Shown here: in pieces, positions 22,977 to 33,074 of the stretch
Position numbering within the stretch: the first letter of the stretch is position 1
How the letters are laid out: the number at the start of each line of letters is the position of its first letter
Assembly: GCA_949752795.1 (NCBI GenBank)
Contig: OX457057.1
Coordinates: forward strand, 10,468,632 to 10,532,631
Direction of reading: 5' to 3'
From: Hyperoodon ampullatus
Lineage: Eukaryota; Chordata; Mammalia; Artiodactyla; Ziphiidae
DNA: 64,000 bases
Made by a program: the position numbers and the translations under genes
Notes under the pieces: generated by a model
Databases searched by the model: none
What the model saw: only the letters and a program-made list of their open reading frames with translations
Told to the model about the DNA's origin: nothing

Positions 22977-23522
22977 CTGGCTTCTTCATTCAACATGCAG
23001 GTTTTGAGATTCATCCATTCATTCATGCTGTTGTATCATCAGTCTGTTCCTTTTTGTTATTGAGCAGTATTCCTTTGTATGAATGTACTCCCCATTCCTT
23101 TATCCATTCTCGTCTTTTTTTTTAACATCTTTATTGGAGTATAATTGCTTTACAATGGTGTGTTAGTTTCTGCTGTATAACAAAGTGAATCAGTTATACA
23201 TATACATATGTTCCCATATCTCTTCCCTCTTGCGTCTCCCTCCCTCCCACCCTCCCTGTCCCACCCCTCTAGGTGGTCACAAAGCACAGAGCTGATCTCC
23301 CTGTGCTATGCGACTGCTTCCCACTAGCTATCTATTTTACGTTTGGTAGTGTGTATATGTCCATGCCACTCTCTCACTTTGTCATGGAATATTACTCAGC
23401 CATAATAAGAAACGAGATTGAGTTATTTGTGGTGAGGTGGATGTACCTAGAGTCTGTCATACAGAGTGAAGTAAGTCAGAAAGAGAAATGCTAACACATA
23501 TATATGGAATCCATGAGCCTTT
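22937..23522 (-). mobile_element. L1 insertion with 5' inversion and probable 3' transduction
   Basis: An exact 13-bp direct repeat, tccatgagccttt, brackets the block at 22937-22949 and 23510-23522. In order: a (TG)n tract (22951-22975), about 135 bp of old antisense L1 ORF2 sequence (22977-23112), a T-run plus the antisense 3' UTR of a young L1 (23113-23383), then L1 ORF2 C-terminal sequence in sense orientation (23384-23509). About 110 bp present in the intact L1 between these two parts is missing. The flip fits twin priming. The old L1 piece inside the TSDs fits read-through past the L1 poly(A) signal. Confidence 0.72.
22951..22975. repeat. (TG)n microsatellite
   Basis: About twelve TG units directly inside the left TSD of the L1 block, in the position a poly(A) tail (poly-T on this strand) would occupy. 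Confidence 0.93.
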
Positions 23523-24041
23523 GAATGAATGACTGGACTAACCAAAGGAGAAGGAACTGCTATTTCTGTTTCTCACTGGAAATCCCTTGGTAACACCTCT
23601 TGGGATCACGTTTCTTTTAGAATGACAGCACTCTGCACCTGGCTTCCAAGAGGAGGGTTTACTGGGGGCCACTCTTTCAGCACCACCTGGCAGAGCTGCT
23701 CCAGCCCTCTGCGATTTGAGTTTTGCTGTTGTCTGACCCTGAGTGGGGAGGAAGAGAACCTGACTCAGCATAGCCTGCGGTGACCTTCTCTCTGTGATTT
23801 ACAGCTTCACGCACAGAGTCACTGGTCACCCTGAGAAGAAGTGACTCAGCAGATCACAGCCCCGGAGGTTGATAGGGGTCATCTGGGGCCTCTGGCACAA
23901 GGACACCTGGCAGCCTGGGCTGGCTCTCCATCCTCAGAGTCAGCAACAGGACCACGTTCCAGGACTTCCCAGCTCGGGTTAGAAATTGGGCTCCCTTAGA
24001 ATGTTTTCTTTCACTTTGGATTGTGTTTTTAAAGCTGTACC
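23523..24041. other. single-copy DNA
   Basis: No recognised repeat apart from an L2-end-like 'gaatgaatgactgg' at the start. No exon recognised. Confidence 0.45.
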
Positions 24042-24487
24042 TTTTTTTTTTTTTTTTTACAACTTTATTGGAGTATAATTGCTTTACAATGGTGTGTTAA
24101 TTTCTGCTTTATAACAGAGTGAATCAGTTATACATATACATCTGTTCCCATATCCCTTCCCTCTTGCGTCTCCCTCCCTCCCACCCTCCCTATCCCACCC
24201 CTCTAGGTGGTCACAAAACACCGATCTGATCTCCCTGTGCTATGCAGCTGCTTCCCACTAGCTATCTACCCTACGTTTAGTAGTGTATATTATGTCCATG
24301 CCTCTCTCTCGCTTTGTCACAGCTTACCCTTCCCCCTCCCCATATCCTCAAGTCCATTCTCAAATAGGTCTGTGTCTTTATTCCTGTTTTACCCCTAGGT
24401 TCTTCATGACATTTTTTCCTTTCTTAAATTCCATATATATGTGTTAGCATACAGTATTTGTCTTTCTCTTTCTGACTTACTTCACTC
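24042..24487 (-). mobile_element. L1 3' end, 5'-truncated, reversed
   Basis: A T18 run, then 'acaactttattggagtataa' and the cetartiodactyl 3' UTR ('ccctctaggtggtcacaaa', 'ctgcttcccactagctatct'), ending in ORF2 C-terminal sequence ('tctgacttacttcactcc'). Co-linear with 45675-46130 of the long L1, no inversion. No clear TSD found. Confidence 0.9.
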
Positions 24488-24547
24488 CATTTTATTTCTC
24501 TAGTGCTTAGAACACTGGTTAGCACATTGTAGTTGCTCAAAGACTTC
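24486..24547 (+). repeat. L2 LINE 3' scrap
   Basis: 'gtgcttagaacactggttag' + 'cacattgtagttgctcaaag' matches the L2 '...cacatagtaggtgctcaa' end. Short. Confidence 0.5.
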
Positions 24548-24548
24548 A

Positions 24549-24742
24549 GATCTAACTAGTGTGGTTGGTGGGCTAGCCAGGTGGACAGCCTGGAGGAGTG
24601 AGAACAGCGCATCTGGAATGGCAGTAGCTAAATTTCCTGGTGTCCACTGCATCCCAGACCCTGCCATGCTCTCTGCACGCACCATCTCAGTTACTCTCTG
24701 CCATCCAAAGCCAGCTGAAACTGAAAAAGGCCCCTCAAAGTA
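24549..24742. repeat. two-copy local repeat, copy 2
   Basis: Shares with 21986-22198, in order: tctaactagtg, agccaggtggaca, gcgcatctg-aatgg, tccactgcat/ctcactgcat, cacgcaccat, agttact/agttatt, ccctcaaagt. Identity is roughly two thirds by eye. Same orientation; starts immediately after an L2 scrap. Confidence 0.7.
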
Positions 24743-24994
24743 AATCCGTGTAAATGGGGACTAAAATTTCAAAGTGAACAGAGGTGGTGGGATTGAAAAT
24801 ATTTTGGAATTTTGTATTAAAACTGCAATTAAAAACTTTAGAAATAAGTTTGCTTAAAGTAACAAAATTTAAGCTGGGGAAAGGGTATGAAGGAGACTTC
24901 AATTTCAGTAATATTTTCTCTTGTTAAAAAAAACAATAACTGTAAAGCAAATATAACAAAGTGATCATTTACTAATTCTGGGTGATATTGTATT
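24743..24994 (+). repeat. AT-rich, possible old L1/MER 3' end
   Basis: 'tgaaggagacttcaatttca', 'aacaataactgtaaagcaaa' and 'taattctgggtgatattgta' recall the 3' end of old sense LINE or MER elements. Identification is weak. Confidence 0.3.
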
Positions 24995-25480
24995 CTTTTT
25001 TGTCAAAAGACAACTTTATGGAGATTTAATTCTATACAATTCACCCACTTAAAGTGTATAGTTCAGTGGTTTTTAGTATATCCACAGGTTTGTGCAACCA
25101 TCACCAAAGTCAATTCTGGAGCATTTTTATCAGCCCACAAACACCCCGTACACTCTGGACATCACTACCCTCTCCCCTCCCCACACCCATTCCACACCCC
25201 TCCTCCCCTGCCAGCCCTAAGTCAACTGCTAATCTTCTTTCTGTCTCCATGTATTTACATATTCTGGACATTTCATATGAATGAAATCATACAATATATG
25301 GTCCTTTGCACCTGGCTTCTTTCATTGAACACCATGTTTTCAAGATTCATCCATGTCGTTCCATGTCAGTGCTTCATTTCTTTCTATGGCCGGTATAGTT
25401 CTTTATGCTTTTCTGTAGTTAAGCAATTTCCCAACCTGGCAAGATATTCTATTGTGGTTGTACTGGAAGAATTTTCTTAC
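24995..25480 (-). mobile_element. old L1 3' end, reversed
   Basis: 'acaattcacccacttaaagt' + 'gtatagttcagtggttttta', 'ttgtgcaaccatcaccaaag' and 'ttcaagattcatccatgtcg' are the standard antisense L1M/L1ME 3' UTR and ORF2 end. No open frame. Confidence 0.82.
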
Positions 25481-25499
25481 CTGCAGGAGCTAAATATTG

Positions 25500-26146
25500 C
25501 AGGGAGGGGCACGAGGAGTGCAAGGGATCAGGTTCAGTTGTAAATTGGGTGGTCGGGGACAGTTTCAGTGTAGAGGTGCTCTTAGGGCAAAGATTGAAAG
25601 AGGTGTGCGTACCTAAGAGAAGGTGATCCAGAGTAAAGACCTGAGATAGAGGCATGTCTGGATGGTTCAAGGAATATCAAGGAGGCAGTGGGGAGTGAGG
25701 AAGGGAGAGAGCAGGAGGAGAGGTATTGGGGTGGGGGTGGGGACTGGAGATCACTTAGGACCTTGTAGACTGTTGAAAGCATTTGGCATTTCTTCTGGGT
25801 GAAATGGGAAGCCATGAGAAGGCTTTGAACAGAGCAGCAGCTTTCCTGACAGTCAAGTTCAAGGGCCCCTCTGGCCATAGTGTTGGTGAGGGACCATAAG
25901 GACTGGAGAGCAGAGGCAGGGAGTCCAGTTTGGAAAGAGTGAGTGTGACCATGGCTTGGATTCCAGCACAGGGAGATGAGACAGGACTCACAGGATTTGC
26001 TGATGGATCGAACGTAGGGGTATAAGAACAACAGAAGAGGTGATGCTGTCTTTAAGGGTCTTCTCTGAGTGGCCAGTAGAATGAAGTGGCTATTGTCTGA
26101 CATGGTAGAGACTTGAGAAAGGCAGGTGAGGGTTGAGGGGAAAGAT
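25500..26146 (-). repeat. L2 LINE, long reversed fragment (left part)
   Basis: 'aatatcaaggaggcagtggg', 'ggaccttgtagactgttgaa', 'gaaatgggaagccatgagaa' and 'ctttgaacagagcagcagct' follow antisense L2 order. The long open frames on both strands here are by-products of this composition. A CHR SINE interrupts it. Confidence 0.72.
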
Positions 26147-26482
26147 CAGTGATTTTTTTTTTTAAGATTTATTTATTTATTTATTTTTGGTTGCGTTGGG
26201 TCTTCATTGCTGCACGTGGGCTTTCTCTAGTTGCGGCGAGCGGGGGCTACTCTTTGTTGTGGAGTGTGGGCTTCTCGTTGCAGTGGCTTCTCTTGTTGCC
26301 GAGCACGGGCTCTAGGCATGCAGGCTTCAATAGTTGTGGCACAAGGGCTCAGTAGTTGTGGCTCGCAGGCTTAGTTGCTCCACGGCATGTGGGATCTTCC
26401 CAGACCAGGGCTCGAACCCGTGTCCCCTGCATTGGCAGGCGGATTCTTAACCACTGCACCACCAGGGAAGTCCCAGTGATTT
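26147..26482 (-). mobile_element. CHR-type tRNA-Glu SINE, long form, with TSD
   Basis: TSD cagtgattt at 26147-26155 and 26474-26482. Antisense body with 'aagatttatttatttattta' tail, 'tttggttgcgttgggtcttc', 'tctctagttgcggcgagcgg' and a tRNA-derived head ending 'accaccagggaagtcc'. Same long subtype as 12032-12368 and better preserved. Confidence 0.93.
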
Positions 26483-27450
26483 GGTTTTGATAACGTTGTT
26501 TTTCAACCTTCACTTCTCCATAGAGTATGGTTCTGACCCAGCGTCTATGTAGTATTACAATTGCTAGTTTGGTCTCTCCTTACAAGTCATTTCTCCTGGG
26601 AAGATGTCACCAGTTCCCCCTGTAGCTGGGTTTAGGGTACCTGCTTGTACTTCCCGTATGGCCTGAGCTTACAGTGCTGTTACAGTGCTGTTATTGCACA
26701 GATGGGCAAGCCAGGGATGACCCTCTGCCCTGTGCTGGCCGTGACCACCAGTGAACACTGTACATCCCCACTGGGAGCATAGGGATACTCACCATTAGTT
26801 TGGTGGCATCCTTCCCTACAGACATGAAGGCACTTCCTTTTCTCACTCTGAAGTCTCCCATTTAATGTTTAGGACAAGAATGAAACAATGTACAATCCCC
26901 AGTTGTGTTTCTGGGTCTCCCAATAACTTGCTTCTACATTTCCCCAGACTTTTCCTATTTTCTACTGCCCTTTGGGCAAAGGTGTGCACACATGGGTAGT
27001 GACATTGGGTAAAGATTAAAGTGAAATTGACAGCTCCCTGTTATTAATGAGTAAAAATAACCAGACACTGAAAATGAGAGAGGAAGATTTATCTTTGTTT
27101 TAAGAATTAAAAATCTCTTGGGAACTTCAGTGCATTACTGAAACAAATGGCTGTAAATTTTCCTGAGCACAGATCAGTATTTTAAGGCGACAAAAGACTG
27201 GCTAGAGTGACAGATTATATTTAATATTGAGGTGACAGTGGAGATAGCATCCTCTTCATTTGCTGTTTTTCCAAGTTAGGGCTTCAAAGGGAATAGCCAG
27301 GGAGACAAACATTTATTATTTAAGTTTTCCACTTCCTTTAAAAGGTTAATATTGCTGTTGTACTTAAAGAAAAAAACCCCCACAAAAATATGTTTTAAAT
27401 ATACATTTCTTTTAAAGCAGCTAAAAGTGAAATCCATGTCACTTAACCCT
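26483..27450. other. single-copy DNA, A+T-rich right part
   Basis: No recognised repeat. The part from about 27040 is repeat-free and continues into the 27451-27666 block. Confidence 0.4.
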
Positions 27451-27666
27451 TTACTTTCCACAAAAACCCTCTGGCATGGTTATGTCTTGTAGCATGACAA
27501 TGATGTTGATAAAGTGATGCCATACTTTCAGTGTCTTTAAGCTGGATTCTAACTTCTGTATGTGATCCAACTGCCGTGTTCCATAAAGCCCTTTCAGAAG
27601 CCTTATAAGATCAAGCAACGCTGCAGTTTTGAGTTTCATTAATAGAAGGATAATGTCAGGGTGCAT
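27451..27666 (-). other. 71-codon open frame in repeat-free block, unrecognised
   Basis: Read from ATG at 27666 to TAA at 27451-27453. The peptide is leucine- and lysine-rich with an amphipathic-helix look and ordinary codon choice. It is not part of any repeat I recognise. There is an AG just upstream of the ATG on this strand (gttag|caatg), but no clear downstream donor. It could be a small exon, an old gene fragment or chance. Function unknown. Confidence 0.15.
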
Positions 27667-27954
27667 TGCTAACGGGAAGGTCAGGCCACCTTCCCCGGGA
27701 TCAATCTAGTCCTTGTGCCATTGGAGGAGAAGGACCCTTGGGAAGTGGAGGGTCACACAGGGACCTAGAGGCAGGTCTGGAAACCTTTCTGTGTAGGACA
27801 CAGCTGAGTAGGATGGGGCATTGCAGAGAAAATGTAAAACGGGGCCTGGGAGCTGTTTGCAGACACCTGATAGTTTTCTAGCAGAGGGAAGTAATTTGTT
27901 CTGTGCATCACATCAGGAGGCTAGGTAAGAACAGCTGGGAAAAGAACTGGGGTG
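27667..27954 (-). repeat. possible L2 LINE remnant
   Basis: 'gagtaggatggggcattgca' and 'agcagagggaagtaatttgt' recall antisense L2 sequence, but the match is patchy. Confidence 0.35.
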
Positions 27955-28016
27955 GGTGGGTTAAGCATTTGGTCTTTGCATCAGACAGACATGTGTCAAG
28001 TCCCAACTTCACTGTT
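27955..28016 (+). repeat. MIR SINE 5' fragment
   Basis: 'catttggtctttgcatcaga' + 'cagacatgtgtcaagtccca' matches the MIR 5' end, and it stops where antisense L2 begins. Confidence 0.5.
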
Positions 28017-28430
28017 TCATTCAGCAAATCTTGATTGAGGGTCTGCTTCAAGCCAGGCACTCTTCTATGCATGAGGAATACAGTAGATACAGGACAGAGA
28101 GGGTCTCTGCCCTCCTGGAGCTTACATCTGAGTGAGGAAGCCAAAAGGGAACCCATATTCAGATATTGAGAAGGTTATGCAGCAAATAAAACAGGGTGAT
28201 TGAGAGCAGACTGGATGTGGGTGGGTGGAAGGGACTGCTGTGTACGGGGTGCTCAGCGGCTGCTTTACAAGGGTAAACATTTAGGCTGAAGCGTGAACGA
28301 TGAGAGGGATCCAGTCCCATGAAGGTTCAGGGGGAGGGCGCCCAGCAGGGGCAGAGGGAACGCAAAGTCGCCGTGGTGGGAAGTGGCCTGGGGTGCTCAG
28401 GGTTCAAGCTCTCAGCCACAGAGCTGAACT
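28017..28430 (-). repeat. L2 LINE 3' region, reversed
   Basis: 'tcttgattgagggtctgctt', 'gccaggcactcttctatgca', 'tctgccctcctggagcttac' and 'cagcaggggcagagggaacg' follow the antisense L2 order. Dead. Confidence 0.75.
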
Positions 28431-28654
28431 GCACACACTGGGAGGAACCAGAGGGCATGTTCCCATGGAGGGGTCAGAGGTTGCATGGCTCAGGCCACTG
28501 GGGAAGATCAGCTTTCTGCAAAATAGCTGCTTGTGGCTCTATCAACTGCAGCATCTGTGCTGCTTCTGGAAGGGCTTTCCCATGTTGTTAACCTGGGTAG
28601 AGACCCTGTTGTGTCACGTCTTGTGTTGTTGGGTCCTGTTAGGGTCACAGATGA
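28431..28654. other. single-copy stretch
   Basis: Open frames of up to 128 codons overlap here in several frames, spilling out of the L2; no features recognised. Confidence 0.35.
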
Positions 28655-28850
28655 TGATGATAATCACATATCACAGCTTAAACTGAGGACTGTTGTATAC
28701 TCAACACGTTGTGTGCCATCTTGAATCCCTACTAGTTGGGAATGATTTCTCTTCCCCTATTGTTCTGATGACACTGAGATTACAGAGGGTACATGACTTG
28801 TCCAGCGTCACACAGCATCAGTACTGCTCCTAGGACCATGCTTGTTGCTA
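28655..28850 (-). repeat. MIR SINE fragment
   Basis: 'gacactgagattacagaggg', 'tacatgacttgtccagcgtc' + 'acacagcatcagtactg' is the reversed MIR core. Confidence 0.6.
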
Positions 28851-29122
28851 GTTTTCTGAATGGCAAATCAGGAAAAAACAAGTTTGGAAGTAGAGTTTAG
28901 AAACTTACCATGTCCAGGACACCAGTGTCAGTACAATGCGTGACTAATATAATTTAAAATATTAGAAAACATGATGCTTGTCTTGAATAAAATATTCATC
29001 CAGCAAGGCTCTGTGTGGTGGTGACAGCTGAGAGCATATGTGGGCATTTGTTTTTGGAGGGATGGCCTTCCAGTTAGGAGACTTCTTCAAAGTAAGCTAA
29101 GCATCACTCTCTAATAAGATAT
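28851..29122. other. single-copy DNA
   Basis: No recognised gene or repeat. Confidence 0.4.
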
Positions 29123-29367
29123 CGTGACCTTTAATTTTTTTTTTTTTTTTTTTTTTTTTGCTGTACGCGGGCCTCTCACTGTTGTGGCCTCTCCCATCGC
29201 GAAGCACAGGCTCCGGACGCGCAGGCTCAGCGGCCATGGCTCACGGGCCCAGCCACTCCGCGGCATGTGGGATCCTCCCGGACCGGGGCACGAACCCGTG
29301 TCCCCTGCATCGGCAGGTGGACTCTCAACCACTGCGCCACCAGGGAGGCCCGTGACCTTTAATTTTT
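29123..29367 (-). mobile_element. CHR-type tRNA-Glu SINE, short form, with perfect 17-bp TSD
   Basis: TSD cgtgacctttaattttt at 29123-29139 and 29351-29367, exact. Body is antisense with a T23-like run (to 29159), 'ctgtacgcgggcctctcact' and a tRNA head ending 'caccagggaggcc'. A long uninterrupted tail and exact TSD mark it as one of the younger inserts. Confidence 0.96.
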
Positions 29368-30155
29368 GAATGAGTAGATGCTTTGGGGCAAAAAAAGCTG
29401 CATTTGAGGAAAGCTTTCTTCTTTTTTTTCCTCTTGATATCTAATTTTTGCAAAGGAGCCCTAACCGGGGATAGATTCAAATCCTTTATTTCTGCCCTCA
29501 AACTAGCTGTGTGATTGTAGACACTTGTCCTGGTAATTAGCTTTCTGGATTGTCTACTAGATCTGGGTCAATGATGACTGAGGTAGGCTCAGCTTCAACA
29601 CTGTTTAATTCTAATTAAGGGGCCCCAGGAGTGGTACCTGTGAGGCACCTGCCCACATTTTATCTTGAATGTCTTTGTCTCGATTCAATGCAGTTACAAA
29701 CTCAGGCTGCAGGCATAGCCCATGCATTCATTTAGGAGTGAAGTTGACTCCCACCGTGAGCTCTTTATCTTCATGACTGCATTCTGGCTTCCAAGGAAGA
29801 GATGGATTGTCCTGGAGGCACACTGCAGCTCAGGAGCCTGCAGCCATCCATCACTGGGACACCTTCTTTATGGGTAGAATGACTTTGGTAACGCTTGCAT
29901 CAATGTCAGCCCCGGGCGATGGTGCCTGATGTGAGCCGGACAACCAAGGGTACTTTGAGCAGCTACTAAAGATTTCCTTATGGTTAACAAAGGGATTGTA
30001 TTAATGAGTTAAAATATGTGGGCCAATTAGGGGAAACTGGGGAGTCTGGCCACAGGAGGCTTGGCATAGGTGAGGGCTGGGGGCTGGGGAGCGTCTGGTG
30101 TTTTCTGTTTTCTGGGAGAAGATCCAATGTGGAGAAGAGAGAGGATTAAACTAAT
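29368..30155. other. single-copy DNA with a weak MIR at about 29465-29590
   Basis: 'agattcaaatcctttatttc', 'actagctgtgtgattgtaga' suggests a degraded sense MIR. The rest is unrecognised. Confidence 0.4.
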
Positions 30156-30157
30156 GG

Positions 30158-30400
30158 CTAACGTTGGGCCCTTGCCATGACTAGATCCCATGCTAAATGC
30201 TTTGCATGGATTGTTGCATTAAATCCTCATGGCAGCCCTCAGAATTAGGTATTATTGTTGTGTCAGTTTGACAGATGGGGAAGCTGAGACACTAACTGTT
30301 TGAGTCACTTCCATAGGGTTACAATCTCAGGGGTATGGAGCCGGGATTTGAACTCAGGCAATCTGATTTTGGAGTCTAACTCTTAATTATCTCCCTCTGC
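30158..30400 (-). repeat. MIR SINE, near full length
   Basis: 'ttgcattaaatcctcatggc', 'gacagatggggaagctgaga' and 'ccgggatttgaactcaggca' follow the reversed MIR order. Confidence 0.8.
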
Positions 30401-30411
30401 TGTTCCTGTAT

Positions 30412-30800
30412 ATCATGTAGCCACACTCTTTGCCACGTGACTTTGCTATGCCTCCCAGTACAGAAGAGGGAATATCCACCCCCACCAACTATTTGATGTT
30501 GGACTCGGCCATGTGACTTTGTTTGGTCAATGAAATATTAGTGGAAGGGATTCAAGCAGAGACTTTCAGGGGTTGGATTCTCACCTTTCTGCTACGTGCC
30601 ATGACAAGAGCATGCCCTGGGAAGCTGTTTCTCCATGCATTTGATCTAAACTCAACCTGCAGCCAGAAGCTAAACTGAGCCACAGCAGCAGTACACAGCC
30701 TGTGTACAAATCCACAAGTGAGAAATAAATGGTGCTTGTTAAGTCACTGGTTTTGGGGGTTGTTACATGGCATTATCATAGCAATAGTTGACTGTACAAT
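30412..30800 (+). mobile_element. MaLR/ERVL-type LTR, sense
   Basis: 'ggccatgtgactttgtttgg' + 'tcaatgaaatattagtggaa' in the middle; 'aaataaatggtgcttgttaa', 'gtcactggttttgggggttg' and 'agcaatagttgactgtaca' at the end match the 3' end of MLT1/ERVL LTRs. No internal genes. Exact subfamily not assigned. Confidence 0.6.
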
Positions 30801-30849
30801 GGGGTCTGCTAAATCATTTTCTTTCTCTCCCTTCTTTCCTTTTTCTTGC

Positions 30850-31110
30850 CCCCTCTTCCATTGAATACCTACTATGTGACAGGTGCTGTGCTAGGCTTGG
30901 GGAAAACAGACACACTGTGAGTCCCTGCCCTCATAGGTCCCAGTCTTGTGAGGGAGTTTGTTGATAGGCAGATGAATGAATGTGCTATACTTGAAGCACA
31001 AGCAAAGCGTGACAGTCATCGACTCAGCCTAGGAGTTTGGAGAAGGTTTTACCTCGGTGGTAACATTTGGCCTGGGCTTTGCAGGATTTATAGGAGTTTG
31101 CCAGAACTGC
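30850..31110 (-). repeat. L2 LINE 3' region, reversed
   Basis: 'gaatacctactatgtgacag', 'gtgctgtgctaggcttgggg' and 'tgccctcataggtcccagtc' match antisense L2; 'tggtaacatttggcctgggc' continues inward. Confidence 0.75.
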
Positions 31111-31916
31111 TATTCTAGAACAAAGAAAGCTTTATTTAATAGTCTCTGCGTCCCTGGGGCCTGGTACATGACAGACACCCAGTGATAGGTTGGAAAGAGA
31201 AAACTCTGGTGGTCCTTAGGGAGTCCTGGACTGCCCGCCCCACCTCCTTCTCCAGCCAGCCAAGATAAATCCCACAGATCTACTCCAAGGCCTTGTGCTT
31301 GATCTTTTAGTGCCTTCCCCACCCTGCAAAACCTCCTTTCTTTGTCTGAACTTCAGTGAAGCAAGAAGCAGCTTCTGCAGGTTTCCAGTAAAATCCTATG
31401 GTCGGAACATCTGTGTACAGGTTCTTTGGTTTTCTCCTGATTAAATAACGAAGGGCCTTTCATCTCTGTTCATGCTAGAAGAATTCAATTTTGCCAATTA
31501 ATGTAGTGAGTTGCAAAATTTAAGGAAATGATTGTTTCCGCAAAATAAAAGCAGTCACCATATTTTTATTACATGACTTTAATGGTTCAGTACCACTGCA
31601 GCTTTCCTGACATGTTTTAATTGCTGTGCTTTGTGGTGCAGGAAAACCTGGCTGGGTGTGACTGGAGCAAATTGCTTCTTTGGGATTTGCTGATGTTTTC
31701 AGCAAGAGGGGCATGTGTGTGCATGTATGTGTGCACACGGACACCTGTCTCTTTCTTGAAACGTGCTGGATTGAGGCTTAGCACTGATGTATCAGAGAAG
31801 CTTAAACTGGAAGCAGTCATGCCTTAAGGCAGCATCCCCACTTCCCCATTATCCAAACTAATGAGACAAGATCAAGGGCGTGGATAATCAAAAACATGGA
31901 CAATTGCTAATGACTG

Positions 31917-31919
<3 letters not shown>
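31111..31919. other. single-copy DNA, short L2-like scrap at 31135-31190
   Basis: 'ccctggggcctggtacatga' near the left edge recalls sense L2. The rest is unrecognised, with no exon seen. Confidence 0.4.

Positions 31920-31953
<34 letters not shown>
31920..31953. repeat. (TG)n microsatellite
   Basis: About sixteen TG units in single-copy DNA; likely polymorphic. Confidence 0.95.
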
Positions 31954-31956
<3 letters not shown>

Positions 31957-32149
31957 TTAGCTCCTGGCATATTATGTGTGGCTTAGACTGAGCTATTTCA
32001 GAACCAAAAATCAGGATGCAAATTCTCACAGTTAAATTTTCTGATTGGTAAATGTATTTATATGAAACATCTTATAGAGATGTACAGATTGTTTTACATC
32101 TAACAACTCATTTATAAAAGAAGGAATAAGATTATTAACTAGTTTATCT

Positions 32150-32385
32150 TCACTTACATGTACCAGACATGATTCCTGGTATTTTACATGTATTAACTGA
32201 ATGATTCTCCTATTATCCTCATGATAGGCACTGTTTTGATCTCCATTTCATGTATAAGGAAATGGAGGTCCAGAGGGTATGAGTTACTTGGCCATAGTAA
32301 CAGTGGTAGTAAACAGGAGAGCCAGGACTCAAACCCAGGCAGTTTGTCTCCAGTGCCTGAGCTCGTAATCACCAGCAATATGTGT
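32150..32385 (-). repeat. MIR SINE, near full length
   Basis: 'gatctccatttcatgtataa', 'ggaaatggaggtccagaggg' and 'caggactcaaacccaggcag' follow the reversed MIR order. Confidence 0.78.
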
Positions 32386-32579
32386 TTGTTGATAAGTGTT
32401 GGACATCAGGACTGGACTCTTCTAATACCTGGGAAGGATGGTGCCATATATACAATTTCTGATCCCATTTGAGTCCTTTCATTCTGACATAATCTTTACG
32501 GTGGAGCCTCACTTAGTCATTTATCAGTGTATTCCAAAATAAGAAGTTTATTTGAAAAAAGATAGTGGGAAAGGATACT

Positions 32580-32850
32580 GTTTTTTAAAATAAATATTTT
32601 ATTTTGGAATAACTTCAGATTTATAGAAAAGCTGCAAAGATAGTACAGAGAGTCTTCATACAGCCCTCATTCTACTTCCTCTGATGTCATCTTACATGAC
32701 TGTGGTGCTTTGTCAAAACTAAGAAACCAGCACTGGTACAGTACTAAGTAAACTCGAGGCTTTATTTGGATTTCACCAGTTTTTCCATCAGTGTATTCTT
32801 TCTACTCCAGGGTCCCATTTTGACCCCAAATAGCATTTTCTTTTTAAATT
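32580..32850 (-). mobile_element. old L1 3' UTR fragment, reversed
   Basis: 'ttttggaataacttcagatt' + 'tatagaaaagctgcaaagat' + 'agtacagagagtcttcatac' and 'tttggatttcaccagttttt' are the L1ME-type antisense 3' UTR. No coding part. Confidence 0.8.
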
Positions 32851-32869
32851 AAAAAAATTACCCATGGAG

Positions 32870-33012
32870 TCTGGCAGGGTCTAGCATGTAGTAAATGCCC
32901 ATTCATTCATTTGGCAAACGTTTGCTAAATGCGGCTTTGTGCCTGACTCAGTTCCGGCATTGAGGCACAGCTGAACAAACCCAGTCTTGCCCTCCCAGGG
33001 CTAACATGCTAA
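32870..33012 (-). repeat. L2/LINE scrap, reversed
   Basis: 'gtttgctaaatgcggctttg', 'tgcctgactcagttccggca' and 'gaacaaacccagtcttgccc' resemble antisense L2 3' sequence, preceded by a few bases of sense-like L2 end. Weak. Confidence 0.5.
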
Positions 33013-33074
33013 TAGTTTGTTGAAAGAGCTTTTAACGATGAGAATGAGTGTTCGCAAAGTGGCAGGCTCATTTG

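Noticed and set aside
25582..26103. 173-codon minus-strand frame
   Set aside because: It lies wholly in an antisense L2 fragment and reflects its composition.
31920..31953. (TG)n tract as a retroposon tail
   Set aside because: No flanking direct repeat or element body was found next to it, unlike the tract at 22951-22975.
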